From the NCBI RefSeq assembly GCF_963678635.1, contig NC_087064.1:32526369-32590368 (forward strand): DNA of 64,000 nt, given 5' to 3'. Both the position numbers and the translations under genes were made by a program. Of the stretch, positions 24,011 through 33,704 are shown in pieces (position 1 is the stretch's first letter; each line of letters begins with the position of its first letter). The DNA comes from Symsagittifera roscoffensis (lineage: Eukaryota > Xenacoelomorpha > Acoela > Convolutidae). The notes below the pieces were generated by a model. The model had not been told where the DNA came from. It saw only the letters and a program-made list of their open reading frames with translations, and did not search any database.

Positions 24011-25535
24011 CTTCAATTGATCATGTTTGTGCTTCTCAGAATTGAATATTTAGTTTAAATAGAGTTCGAACAGAAATTTCTAGCTCCGATTACTGCAAAT
24101 TTCGCATGAGTTTTATGATTCGGTTTCAACGGAAATCAGATATAAGAGATATCAAATAAAATAAACGGACTGATATATCAAAGTTAGAATTTTAAGCTGT
24201 GTTTAGTTTAATTCTGAAAAACAATTCTTAAATTTTCTAAAACTTTAAAAAAAAATTTCTTTTCAATTTTTCTCGGAGTACCAAAATTTATAATCAGATT
24301 TTATTGACTGATCTACCAAATTAAATCTTCAAAAATTTTAAATTTTCACTTTTCAAAAATAGTTAAAATCAAACAAAAAAGACTCCAACATGATATTTCA
24401 GTCAACCTATGCTGATATATATCTTGCAAACGAAAACTAAAATATAAGATTCGAATCCAAAAAAAGGTTTGGAAGCTGCGTTTTGCACTTTTTTGACAAA
24501 ACAAAGAATTTTTCAAAATCAAATTATTAATCGACAAAAACAATCCGTTCAACCTGACGCACGAAAAACTTAGCTTGAAAAAACAAAGTTTCCAGTTTTC
24601 TTAGGAAGCTTGTCCGAACAATCTCTTCTACTTGCACGGGGGTGTAGCAACTATCATGCTTGCCGCTTATTAACTGCAATTAAAAAAATTAATCCGAAGG
24701 ATGAAAACCCATAAAACACACTAGTCAATCAAGTTACAGAAAACAAACTATTACCAAAACATTAATGATTTAATGATGAAATTAAAAAATTCTTAAAAGA
24801 AAAAAAAACAAATTTTTAAAAAAAAGTTAATGGCAATTTTTTTTTAATTTTGAAAGATAGGCCCATTACTCGTCGAGGCTGATTTCGCAAATTTCGAGCA
24901 AATGATGAAAAAGACTAATTTTTTCAATCGGTTATCGTCACTACAGTTTTATGGTTGGTAGTCTCTCGCTCCTCTAAGGCTTTTATTAGAAATTTTCCAC
25001 AATTTTTTTCGTGATTTTTAGGCAATAGATAACAGTACATAAAGAAAGTCGCAATGAATGCCAGCTCCTGGACTTTATAGTACAAAAACGGTGTGAGCGG
25101 CTGTAAAAATTCAAAATTTTTGGTCCAATAATCAAAAATGTCTCTGATTTCTAATTTCTCTGATTTCTGATTGTTTTTTGAAGATGTTCACTTGTTCAAA
25201 TAAAAAACAACAAATTAATTTAAAATAGACTGAAAGTGAAACAAAACTACTAAGTTCGACTAGCAAGCCTGCAAGTTCTCAAGACAAAATCACCTCTGGC
25301 CATTTCAGAGTTTCTTCTTTGGGGGTCTTCACGCTCAGGTAAACTAATAACCTCGTCATTATCGGTCATAAACTTTGCGAGGGACAAAATAACACTCGGT
25401 TGAATGAACATTGGAAGTAGCAGAGTATTCAGCAGTCTTCATTGATTTCCATAGCACCATAGCACGATCCCTTTATACATGTTATCCACCTGACTACCTT
25501 TTTTTTGAAACAAGAGTTTCAGACTAGAGTTCTGC

Positions 25536-27874
25536 TCAGGAGGCAGATGCACGCAAGATTCCATATAACATGACTAGCAGAATGAGCGATTTGTACAGTC
25601 CAAGCTTTATGAAGGTTTCTACGTTCACAGCTACATTCGTTCTGATCGTGTAGAGTACTTTGTTCGCTATCTTCAGTCGTTCATCGATGTACGCTTTCCA
25701 TGTTAGATATTCTGCTACATAGATGTCGAGGCCTTTTACGGTTTTAGATTCATCCAATTTCGCGTCCATCAGCTTGTAACTTCGGTCCTGTCCTCTGAAC
25801 GTTATTTTGGCGTTTTTGTCCATTGCTAACTCCATCGTATTCCCTTTCACCCAAATTTCAACTTGATCTAGATCATCCTGTATTTGCCAGAAGTTTTTCC
25901 GAACAGCTAAAGTTTTGAGATCGTCTGCAAAGATGAAGGGATCAGAGGAGTTCAGGACATCAGGCAGGTCGTTGATGAAGATATAAAATAAAATGGGTCC
26001 AAAGAGTGACACTTGAGGTACCCGCTGGTAACATCTAGAACTCTTGAGCTCGTATTGTCCACTCTGACAATTTTTTTTCAGTTGTTCAGGTAATTTATTT
26101 TGATTACAAGCAGACAGCCTCCTACTCCTATTTTTTCAAGTTTTTTCAACAGTTCGAGAGGAGGTACTTTGTCGAACGCTTTCAAAAAATCAGTGTAAAT
26201 AGCAATAATTTCTGAGTTTGGATCGCTGTCCAGTGCTTCATGTATCTTCAGCAGAAATGACAACATATTCATCGAAACAGATCTGTTTTTGACAAATCCA
26301 TGTTGGTGAGGTGTTAAGTAACGACAGAAGTGTTCATAGAGTGTAATGTATATAGATTTCTCAAAAATTTTGCTACTGATGTCTTGGAGTGAAACTGTTC
26401 GGTAGTTTTCTACTTTTCGTCTGTCTCTTTTTTTGTGGATTGGGGTTACAGCCGCAATTTTCTATTTGTCGGTTATCTTACAGACGCTCTTTTTGCTCTT
26501 AATCAGTTTGTGAAGGATTTCGCATATATTACGAGACGTCTTTTGGAAGAAGGCAGGTGGTAAAGCGTTTGGACCACGAGACTTAGTAATATCTAGCGAG
26601 GATACAAGGAAGTGAGTTGTCGTTTTAGAGATGTTGAAATTTGTTAACGTTGGATTTTCAGTTTCCATATCTTTCATACTGAATTTTTTGGAGTGAACAC
26701 TGAATGGAAGAACTCGTTCAGCATGTTGACTTGTTTGTCGATAATGGTACTCTGAGATTCACACTTAATCAGAATTTTTGATAGACTGGGAGATTTCTTT
26801 AGACTTTTCAAGTGTTTAAAACTTAGATCTGTATTTCTGGAATGAAGCAGTTTGTTCTGGTAGATTTCTCTGTCTTGTTCCGACAATTTTGTTAATAAAC
26901 GTCCCAGTTTTGTTACTTGTTGTCTTCTATAGTTAATCGGCTTTACGTTGGACAGAATTCTCTGTGTGTTCAGTTTTTTCATTAAATTTGATTTGAAGTT
27001 AGAGATCCAAGGAGGCAGACAATGTCTGTACCTTGTTCTTCTTGGAACTTATAGCTCAATTGCTTTGTCGAGATACTGGTGTAGCTCATCGTACATGTTG
27101 TTGATACTAGTATAACAGATGGGCTCGAACAGATTTTTTGGTAGGTAATCATTTTATCCATCGTAGACTGCTTTTCTGAAGCTTCTGAAGTTTTGCAACA
27201 CTGGCTTGCATTCGGTCACCGGGTAATCTAACGACAGATGAGAAGCTTGTTGATCAGTGCAATCATAAACTTTTGTAAAGTTTTCGTCCTTTTCCGCATT
27301 TAGTTACGATAGAAATCGACATCCAGAGTGTTCTGAGAGCAATTCGGGTAATCAATGGCATGTCTGAAGAGCTCATCTTCAAGCAACTCAATTATCAAAT
27401 TTTCATCTTCTTTGGGGCTTTCCGATGCTTTCCAATTTGCCTAAGGAAAATTTAGATCGCCACAAATCAGGGCAGGTTTTGATTTGGGAATGCTTTTCGG
27501 GAGTTTTTGGAAATCTTTGATAGTGTAACGATACTTACTAACTTCTAGTGGATTATAAAATGCGCAGATAATAACCTATGTGTCGTTGAGAATAATTTTA
27601 CACGCGTTGCATGAATCTGGAAAAGGGGAAATTATTCCCTCTGTTAAAATACTACTTTTGATAACTGTTAGGCTTCCTCCGTGTGATCCCTCCGTGTGTC
27701 CACAATTTCCCTCTCATTTTTGTAGATGCCATACTCACTTAGTGGAAGTTCTGATTCATCGATGTTTTCACTTAGCAAAGTTTCACATAAACAGATAACG
27801 TTATAATCAGAGGCATTTACTGCATTTCTTTCTATGTTAACGAGGCTTTTTGTGTTCAGCTGCAAAAAGTTCAA
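25536..27874 (-). pseudogene. LINE ORF2: apurinic-type endonuclease and reverse transcriptase (broken)
   Basis: The endonuclease begins with MNFLQLNTKSLVN and YNVICLCETLLSE (27874 leftward). LICGDLNFP, the catalytic endonuclease box, reads near 27450. The RT domain follows in fragments: SLDITKSRGPNALPPAFF (about 26600), IYTDFLKAFDKVPPLELL (about 26190), PILFYIFINDLPDVL (about 25995) and FADDLKTLAV with the catalytic Asp pair (about 25930). Stops or shifts occur near 27660, 26680, 26460 and 26070. The length fits a full endonuclease-RT protein of which no active copy remains. Confidence 0.82.
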
Positions 27875-27889
27875 GAAACCTAGTCATGT

Positions 27890-28768
27890 TGAATAGGATC
27901 TATCGACAAATTTGACTTTCACCTCATCGTTAAACAACTCCAAGTTCCATATCTTGAGCTTTTTGCTCGGGACTCCTTCATCCAGAAGCTCCCTTCTTTT
28001 TTTAGGATTCGATTATCTTTGATAGCATCTTCATTTGATAAAGCAGGTAGGATATGCATTTTTGTTTCATAGTACTTCTCTTTGTTCATATCTTTTTGCA
28101 AGCGTAAGTCTGGCTTCAAGTTCGCTGGAAACCGTTACCAGCAGCGTTCTAGGTTTTTTCTGTTCTGCGTTAAGCTTTCCTAGGCGTTTGAGTTCTAGCG
28201 CTTTTGGTGTTACTCCGGTTTGGCTCAGTTTTTCAGTTACTTGATCTTTAGTAGGGACAAGATTTTCTCCTTTGGTTTTGGTAGGATCCTCGGGGATCCC
28301 CTGTTTTCTGAAACTTTGACTGATGTTGTGATTCGTTCTGTATTCCGTTTTATGTTCCGCTTTCCCTTGTATTCCCCCGTAAATTTTTCTACGGTGACTA
28401 GGGCAGCGTACGTTTGTTCCACTTTCTCGTATGTTGACTTCGAAGAAATTCCGATTTTTTTGTTCAAACAAGTCAGTGAGTCTCATCTCCATGTTTTTCA
28501 ACTCACCACCAACGTCAAGGTTCGCGATCATTTCGTTTGCGTTCGCAAGAGTCCGGCAACGGATAAAGTTGTCCCGTTAATTGTTTTCCACACAGGCATT
28601 GCATAGCAGCATTGCATTTAATCTTATTTCCTTCAATCCATTCAAAATAGAAGATGACAGAGCAGTACATTCAGGAGTCATGTGCGTTTGTGAGCTACAC
28701 GCGACACAGGAATAGGCCTTCTCATTTGTAGGGATACCCTTTTTACACGTTTCACAAATCTTTACCAT
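27890..28768 (-). pseudogene. LINE ORF1: PHD-type zinc finger plus RRM-like segment
   Basis: The 28768 start opens a 63-codon stretch with ordered Cys/His pairs (CETCKKG, CVACSSQTH, CTAL, CNACVEN) typical of the PHD finger in ORF1 of CR1-type LINEs. A shifted frame (28531-28067) continues with a charged linker and a segment ending in RTLLVTVSSELEARLTLAK, a beta-alpha pattern like the RRM that binds LINE RNA. A third frame carries ILKKEGSF and ends near 27900. At least two frameshifts separate the parts. The product would be the nucleic-acid-binding partner of ORF2. Confidence 0.7.
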
Positions 28769-28885
28769 GACGAAGAAATTTCAATTTGATGTTTGTTCAG
28801 GACCAAGGAACTTAATCACTAGGTCCACCAGAAAAAAAAACAGAATTTAACTACAAACTAACTGACTTTCTACGCTTCGCTTTTT

Positions 28886-29584
28886 GTTTTTTCTTCTTTT
28901 CTGCTGGGACGGGTTTGCTTCTTCTTGATTATTCCTTCTAGGTCCTTACCGTGTTTCCTTACGATAGTCAGAGTCTTTATCTCCAGATAGGGATCTAGAT
29001 GTAGATTGCTGTGTCTTCTCACAATTTTCTTTTCCTCTTTGGGAGCAGGTCGTTCTTAAAATGCAAAACTGGGACCCCCGTCGCTTTTAACTACTTGTAT
29101 ACTTCAATTCCTCCTTTTCTGAACAATAATTAGTTCCGATAACCCTCTTTAACCTCAGGATCTCTGCTACCAGTTCCTCTGCAGTAAGTGGTGTTCTGGG
29201 GTCTCAGGGGGAGTGGGTTATTGAGTTGTTCACAATATCGTGCCACAAGGTTAGATTTTCTGATTTTGGATAAGCTTTGCTCAAGTTTGGACATTTTTGC
29301 TTGGATTTTTTGTATTGGGTTGGAGACTGTAACCAGGCTTAGTGATAACTTGTTTGGAAAGAAGAAAGCGTTCTTTGATGTTTCTCCACTTCTCAAGTGA
29401 ATGATGTAGAGAGCTTGCTCCAATCGCAATAATTCTTTTTTATGGGCCACCACGGCTGCTCTTTAAATTCATTAAACCTGAAACTATTTAAAAAGTTTAT
29501 CACGAGTTTATCGATATAAGGCTTGTATACTGTCAGCTCACTAACGATTGAGTTTGAAGGGTATGGAGCGAGTTGGTTCTTCAT
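28886..29584 (-). pseudogene. Unidentified minus-strand coding relic with basic tail
   Basis: Open pieces 29584-29393 and 29453-29130 overlap in different frames and appear continuous in composition. They show PYIDKLVINFLNSF, KEQPWWPIKKN and a coiled-coil-like KIQAKMSKLEQSLSKIRK. A further piece down to about 28886 reads as Lys/Arg-rich (TIVRKHGKDLEGIIKKK). I do not recognise the family. It lies just upstream of the LINE ORF1 in the same orientation, so it could be a leader ORF of that LINE, part of another element or a host exon relic. Confidence 0.35.
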
Positions 29585-29620
29585 GTCGTTAAATGCTAAA
29601 AAAAAACCACACTAAATTTT

Positions 29621-30121
29621 TTAGCAAAATTTTTGAAATTTATGGTTTTGCCGATAAGGATTTGAATTTCTCGATAAAACGCTTGTAAATAAGAGAATTA
29701 GCAGTCGTAAAGCAAAGTGTTGGTGGAAAAGTTGTCCCAACTAAAAAAACCGGTTTTATAATCAGAAATAACTTTTTCGAGATTAAAAAGCCGATGAAAT
29801 TTGGCAACACAATGGATATGAAGAAAATTCAAAATGCATATCCAGAGGTTTTCAGACGTTCCGCTCAAAATCCTTAGCAAAATTTTTGAAATTTATGGTT
29901 TTGCCGATAAGGATTTGAATTTCTCGATAAAACGCTTGTAAATAAGAGAATTAGCAGTCGTAAAGCAAAGTGTTGGTGGAAAAGTTGTCCCAACTAAAAA
30001 AACCGGTTTTATAATCAGAAATAACTTTTTCGAGATTAAAAAGCCGATGAAATTTGGCAACACAATGGATATGAAGAAAATTCAAAATGCATATCCAGAG
30101 GTTTTCAGACGTTCCGCTCAA
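29621..30121. repeat. 253-bp tandem duplication, copies identical as read
   Basis: ttagcaaaatttttgaaatt starts at 29621 and again at 29874. About 248 bases, to ccgctcaaaa, are identical by eye. It duplicates part of the MULE-transposase relic. Identity means a very recent event or an assembly artefact. Confidence 0.85.
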
Positions 30122-30253
30122 AAATGCTGAGCAAATTGGATTTTCTCTATCATCTTTTACGGTAATAATAATATAAATTTTCTTGTTTGGCCTGGGTGCT
30201 ATCCAAAAAGTACCGTCGAATAACAAAGTATTCGACTTATCAAACTTCGACAA
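29698..30253 (-). pseudogene. MULE-type transposase fragment with internal duplication
   Basis: The open stretch 30253-29951 reads NTLLFDGTFWIAPRPNKKIY and IYIIITVKDDRENPICSAFL, the strand-plus-DGTF pattern of the first catalytic Asp region in MULE transposases (also found beside FLYWCH fingers). KVISDYKTGFFSW resembles the second Asp region. The 29880-29698 stretch repeats the second part because of the 253-bp duplication. Only about 100 codons of a normally much longer protein remain. Confidence 0.6.
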
Positions 30254-30780
30254 AAAAGTTTGGGTGCAAAAAACAACAACACGGGTGGTTTAAATCGAGC
30301 CAAAAGTTTTCGCTAGACCCAGTTTTTACTAGGTGGGGGTGAAAATAGTGATATAAGCTCTGGTGATGTAGATGGCAGGAGTTTTTAGTAATTAGGCAAA
30401 TAGTTTTTTCCAAACTTTTTCCTTTGCCTCAAACTCGAAATTTGGATCATGGTTATGTGTTGTGCTATAGCTATTCAGCCTGGTTTTTTTTACAATCAGT
30501 TATAATACGTCACTTGCAACTTGGCTCAAAGCAAAGTTAATGTGTAGAAATTTTCCGTCTAATACCAAATTTTACCCTCTTGTGTCTTTGAAAGAACAAT
30601 TTAAAACAGGCTCAATTGAAATGATTGAGTTTTTTTAAACGGTCTTTGTTATTATTGCTTTCATTTTTTTTAACTTGTAGTCTCTTTGTATGCTGTAATC
30701 TGATTTGTTTAACGTTTTGAGTTCGATCTAAGCAATCGAATGGGCTCAATTAAGTTTGAATTTTAATTGGACTCCTTGCA
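30254..30780. other. AT-rich spacer without gene
   Basis: Nothing coding or structured is recognised; a short gtgggggtgaaaatag run at 30335 is the only GC-rich spot. Confidence 0.5.
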
Positions 30781-30784
30781 GCGG

Positions 30785-31225
30785 GACTAGGACAAAAAAC
30801 CGACAAGATTTTAAGCCGAAGGGACCTCAAGCCAAAATTTAAAGTTTATTTTGAAAAAAAATTAGGCAAGTTTAGTTCATCATAAGCGTTCTTTATAACA
30901 ATACACCTTTTAAGGGTGGCGTCAAATAGTTAAGGCAGCCGGATTTTGAGATGCATAAGTTAAAAACATGAAAAAGCCCATCAACAATGTTTTAAATTTT
31001 AATTTTCCTGAACATCTATTGAAGGCTCAAAAATTATGAAAAATCCAATAATTAGTTAGGCAAGCTGACGAAATTGAGAAGTACTTCAAATAAATTTTTA
31101 AATTAATCATATTTCATAATATTTTGACAAAATGTTCGGCTTGAAGTCCTTAATTATACGATTCGGCTTGAAGTCGTTAATTATACGATTCGGCCTGAGG
31201 TCCCGTGGGCTTGATGTGCGGCAAC
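30785..31225. mobile_element. MITE family D (ggacttcaagcc ends), copy 1
   Basis: Left end ggactaggacaaaaaaccgac with ggacctcaagcc. The right end is a tandem set of cggcttgaagtc units (31139, 31172 and a variant at about 31192) and finishes gggcttgatgtgcggcaacc. The two ends are inverted relatives. ttgcagc occurs just outside both ends (about 30775 and 31229), a possible partial target duplication. Related copies lie at 40876 and at the right window edge. Confidence 0.65.
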
Positions 31226-31309
31226 CTATTGCAGCCTGCTAAGCGGCACGCATGCAAGTAAAACGGTCCCCTAATTGCGGAGTGCGGTCTGTGTTTAGGG
31301 GTTACATGT

Positions 31310-31510
31310 CAGTATTTAGACAGCCGCGTATTCATACTGGTCAGTATTTAGACAAATACTGTTTCAACCAATCAGAATCGAGACAAAGAAGAAATTAATA
31401 AATAATTATTATTTATTTTGGATTATTTATGTTTTTTCTCGATTCTGATTGGTTGAAACAGTATTTGTCTAAATACTGACCAGTATGAATACGCGGCTGT
31501 CTAAATACTG
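31310..31510. repeat. Perfect 73-bp inverted repeat (foldback element)
   Basis: Bases 31310-31382 and 31438-31510 are exact reverse complements, beginning cagtatttagacagccgcg and ending ctaaatactg, around a 55-bp AT-rich loop. Short outer arms cggagtgcgg (31278) and ccgcactccg (31512) are also inverted. No coding capacity. Confidence 0.85.
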
Positions 31511-31520
31511 GCCGCACTCC

Positions 31521-31712
31521 GTGTTTAGGCAACCGCGTATTCCTGCTCGTCAGTAAGCAGACAAATACCGTATTAACCAATCAGAATCGAGATGAGAAAA
31601 CAAATTTAAAAAACAAAAAATTATTAATTACTCACTTTTTCTGTCTCGATTCTGATTGTTTAATAGTATTTGTCTGCTTACTGACGGGTCTGAACACGCG
31701 GTTGTCTAAAAC
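31521..31712. repeat. Second, diverged foldback unit beside the first
   Basis: gtgtttaggcaaccgcgtattcc...accaatcagaatcgaga on the left is matched by tctcgattctgattgttt...acacgcggttgtctaaaac on the right with many substitutions. It shares the accaatcagaatcgaga core with the unit at 31310, so the two are diverged members of one family in tandem. Confidence 0.7.
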
Positions 31713-31861
31713 CTGCTACGTAACACCTAATTGCACAGCAAATGGTCATCGTTGCTGTGATATTGATTCAAATTATCAAATTGCAGAACTGTAATCAAGC
31801 TATAAATTTTAAATTGAGCTGTCAAAACCAACTATTTCATGTCAACAACACTTTTAATGTG

Positions 31862-32345
31862 TTGTTTGATTTTTGTTCCGACTTTCGAAAAAAACGGATT
31901 AGTTATGCTCGGTGAGGTTTTTTTATTCAGTCAATTTTCGCCGATCGAAATAATAGTTTTCAACAAAAAATGTATACCTCATTAAGATATCGACTTCCTG
32001 AGTTCAAATATACCGATTTTTTTTGTAAAATTGTGGAGGTTTGAAAATTGCCAAATTGGCCATGTTCTGGACTAAATAATGCTCGCTTTTAAAAAATTAT
32101 TCATAATGCTGAGAGCGTCACGCGAATTAATTATACGTGGTGAATTATTTAAGTTTTTAGATTAAATTTTTTTTGATTCTTGATTAAATTGCTCAAATTA
32201 TGCATAAACTGTTCGTTGCTTTGCTATTATTGACGTTTCTGATAACTAATTTACCGATTAGCTTATAGAAATCGATATTTTTCTATTTTTCTGCTCTTGG
32301 ACCCATTCTGCTCTTAGACCATTCTGTTTATTGACTAGCCACCAC
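31862..32345. mobile_element. MITE family E copy joined to a right end of family B
   Basis: 31867-32060 (gttccgactttcg, tatgctcggtgagg, ccgatcgaaataatag) matches the element at 42675 and, in reverse, about 62840-62985. From about 32285 the text tttttctgctcttggacccattctgctcttagacc is the right terminal repeat of family B, complete at 48238-48582. Boundaries between the two are not clear. Confidence 0.5.
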
Positions 32346-33704
32346 ATTTCCTATTTTGCTATAGTAGAACTGTTTGTAATCACAGAACGTTTTATTTTGA
32401 TTTTGATCAGAGAAAGCCAAATTTTCAGTACTGCAATTTATCCTACATAACTTCACATGGAAACTGGGAATATTTCTGCCCGAAAAGATGTTATGTAATA
32501 TTTTAAATAAGATTTACGTAAGCATTTGTTCCTTTTTTGAGCTGTTCCGTGACAAACCTTCGGTTTCAAGGTAGATCGTTGTGGCCGTTTTTTATCAACT
32601 TCGATTTCTAACAGGAACGAAAACATGAGAACTAAATTAGGAATCAATTGCCTCCAAACAAATGTTAAGCGACAATTGACCACAAGAAGCTTCTCAATAA
32701 CAGCAAGTTTATGCTTTTAGCTTTAGATTTTCCAATTTTTTCAAGATAAAATGTCAATCAGCATTTGAATTGACAACTTGACCAATTTTCGCACATTGTT
32801 CACGAAAAAGTTCATGTAGTTTTTTTTAATGCAACTGTTGCATGAAATTTATGCAATTTGGGAATTTTTTCATGCCATTTGGGAATTACGCCATTTGAGA
32901 CGTAATCGTCGTTGTCAGTAATCCTTGACATGACATGCTAATCCAGTAGAAACGGTTTCAAATTTAAGATGTTTACTTCGTTGCCCGGACAAATGTGCTT
33001 ATCTGGCTCGGAAAAAGATTTACTTCAAGATCGCTGCAGAAAATATGTAACGGAAATTTTCAATTAAAAGTAAAGCAAATCAGTAAAAGATGATTAATCC
33101 TTCAGCAGATAAGCAACAAAAATGGATATAGAAGCTGAAGAATCAATTCCGAGAAAAAAAAATAAACAGGTTGCACAGTAATGTTCCATGTAGTACTACA
33201 AAATATATTTATGGGAGAAATACAATTTTTGACACATTTCCATTCAGAAAACATCAACTAACAAAAACATAATTTAAATTGTACATCTAAATTTTTGTAA
33301 TCAAACTCAAAATTTATCAGCAGCTATTCAAGTATCCAGTTTTTAACATAAACCAAGCTCAGCTTTGGCTTCTTTTTAGGTTCAGCTCGGACGCAGTTTA
33401 TACAATTAGTTTGCAGCTAATATCTAATATTTTCGTTTTGGAGATGAGCCATCTTTTTGTTAAACGATAGAGTTAAGTCAGAAGGGTGGGCAACCCGTGC
33501 TTCTAGTCTGATCGCTGAGTGACTTCGCCTTCGCAACGCGTCCGTTAGTTTGCAGCAGATGAGTTTGTGAATTGCAGTTGATGAATTGAAAAGAATTTGT
33601 TTGTGGTTTGACTCTTTGAGACTCCAACTAGCTGAAGCCCAAAAAAGGCAATAAAAGCACCATTTGAATTGAGACAAGACAACAATTTGTGGCCAACTTG
33701 CTTT
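32346..33704. other. Region 3' of the SLC6 gene
   Basis: No gene or known element is recognised. The part next to 33705 is the likely 3' UTR of the SLC6 gene; no AATAAA on the minus strand stands out between 33180 and 33700, so the transcript end cannot be placed. Confidence 0.45.

Larger units (their letters stand above)
19557..25262. repeat. Young tandem duplication, about 2.8-kb unit, two copies plus a stub
   Basis: The block tctaatcgttttttggtgatg starts at 19578 and 22391, and a diverged copy (tctgattgttttttgaagatg) at 25166, giving periods of about 2813 and 2775 bp. Between them nearly every stretch is repeated in order: MITE A at 20420/23273, MITE C at 20770/23641, gatatatcagtcaacc-type text at 21638/24389, gtgtagcaactat at 21888/24642, tactcgtcga(a/g)gctgatttcgc at 22094/24868. 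The third copy stops at about 25262, where the LINE on the minus strand begins. Confidence 0.85.
25263..28800 (-). mobile_element. Degraded LINE with PHD-finger ORF1 and endonuclease-RT ORF2 (CR1/Jockey-like)
   Basis: Reads leftward: ORF1 from 28768, endonuclease from 27874, reverse transcriptase to 25536, 3' end where the tandem array is interrupted. ORF1 with a PHD-type finger followed by an RRM-like segment and an AP-endonuclease-type ORF2 is the layout of CR1/L2/Jockey-group elements. Both ORFs contain stops and shifts. Confidence 0.8.

Noticed and set aside
28035-28606. Plus-strand open stretches of 69-128 codons
   Set aside because: They lie antisense to the LINE ORF1, whose zinc-finger and RRM-like segments explain the region.
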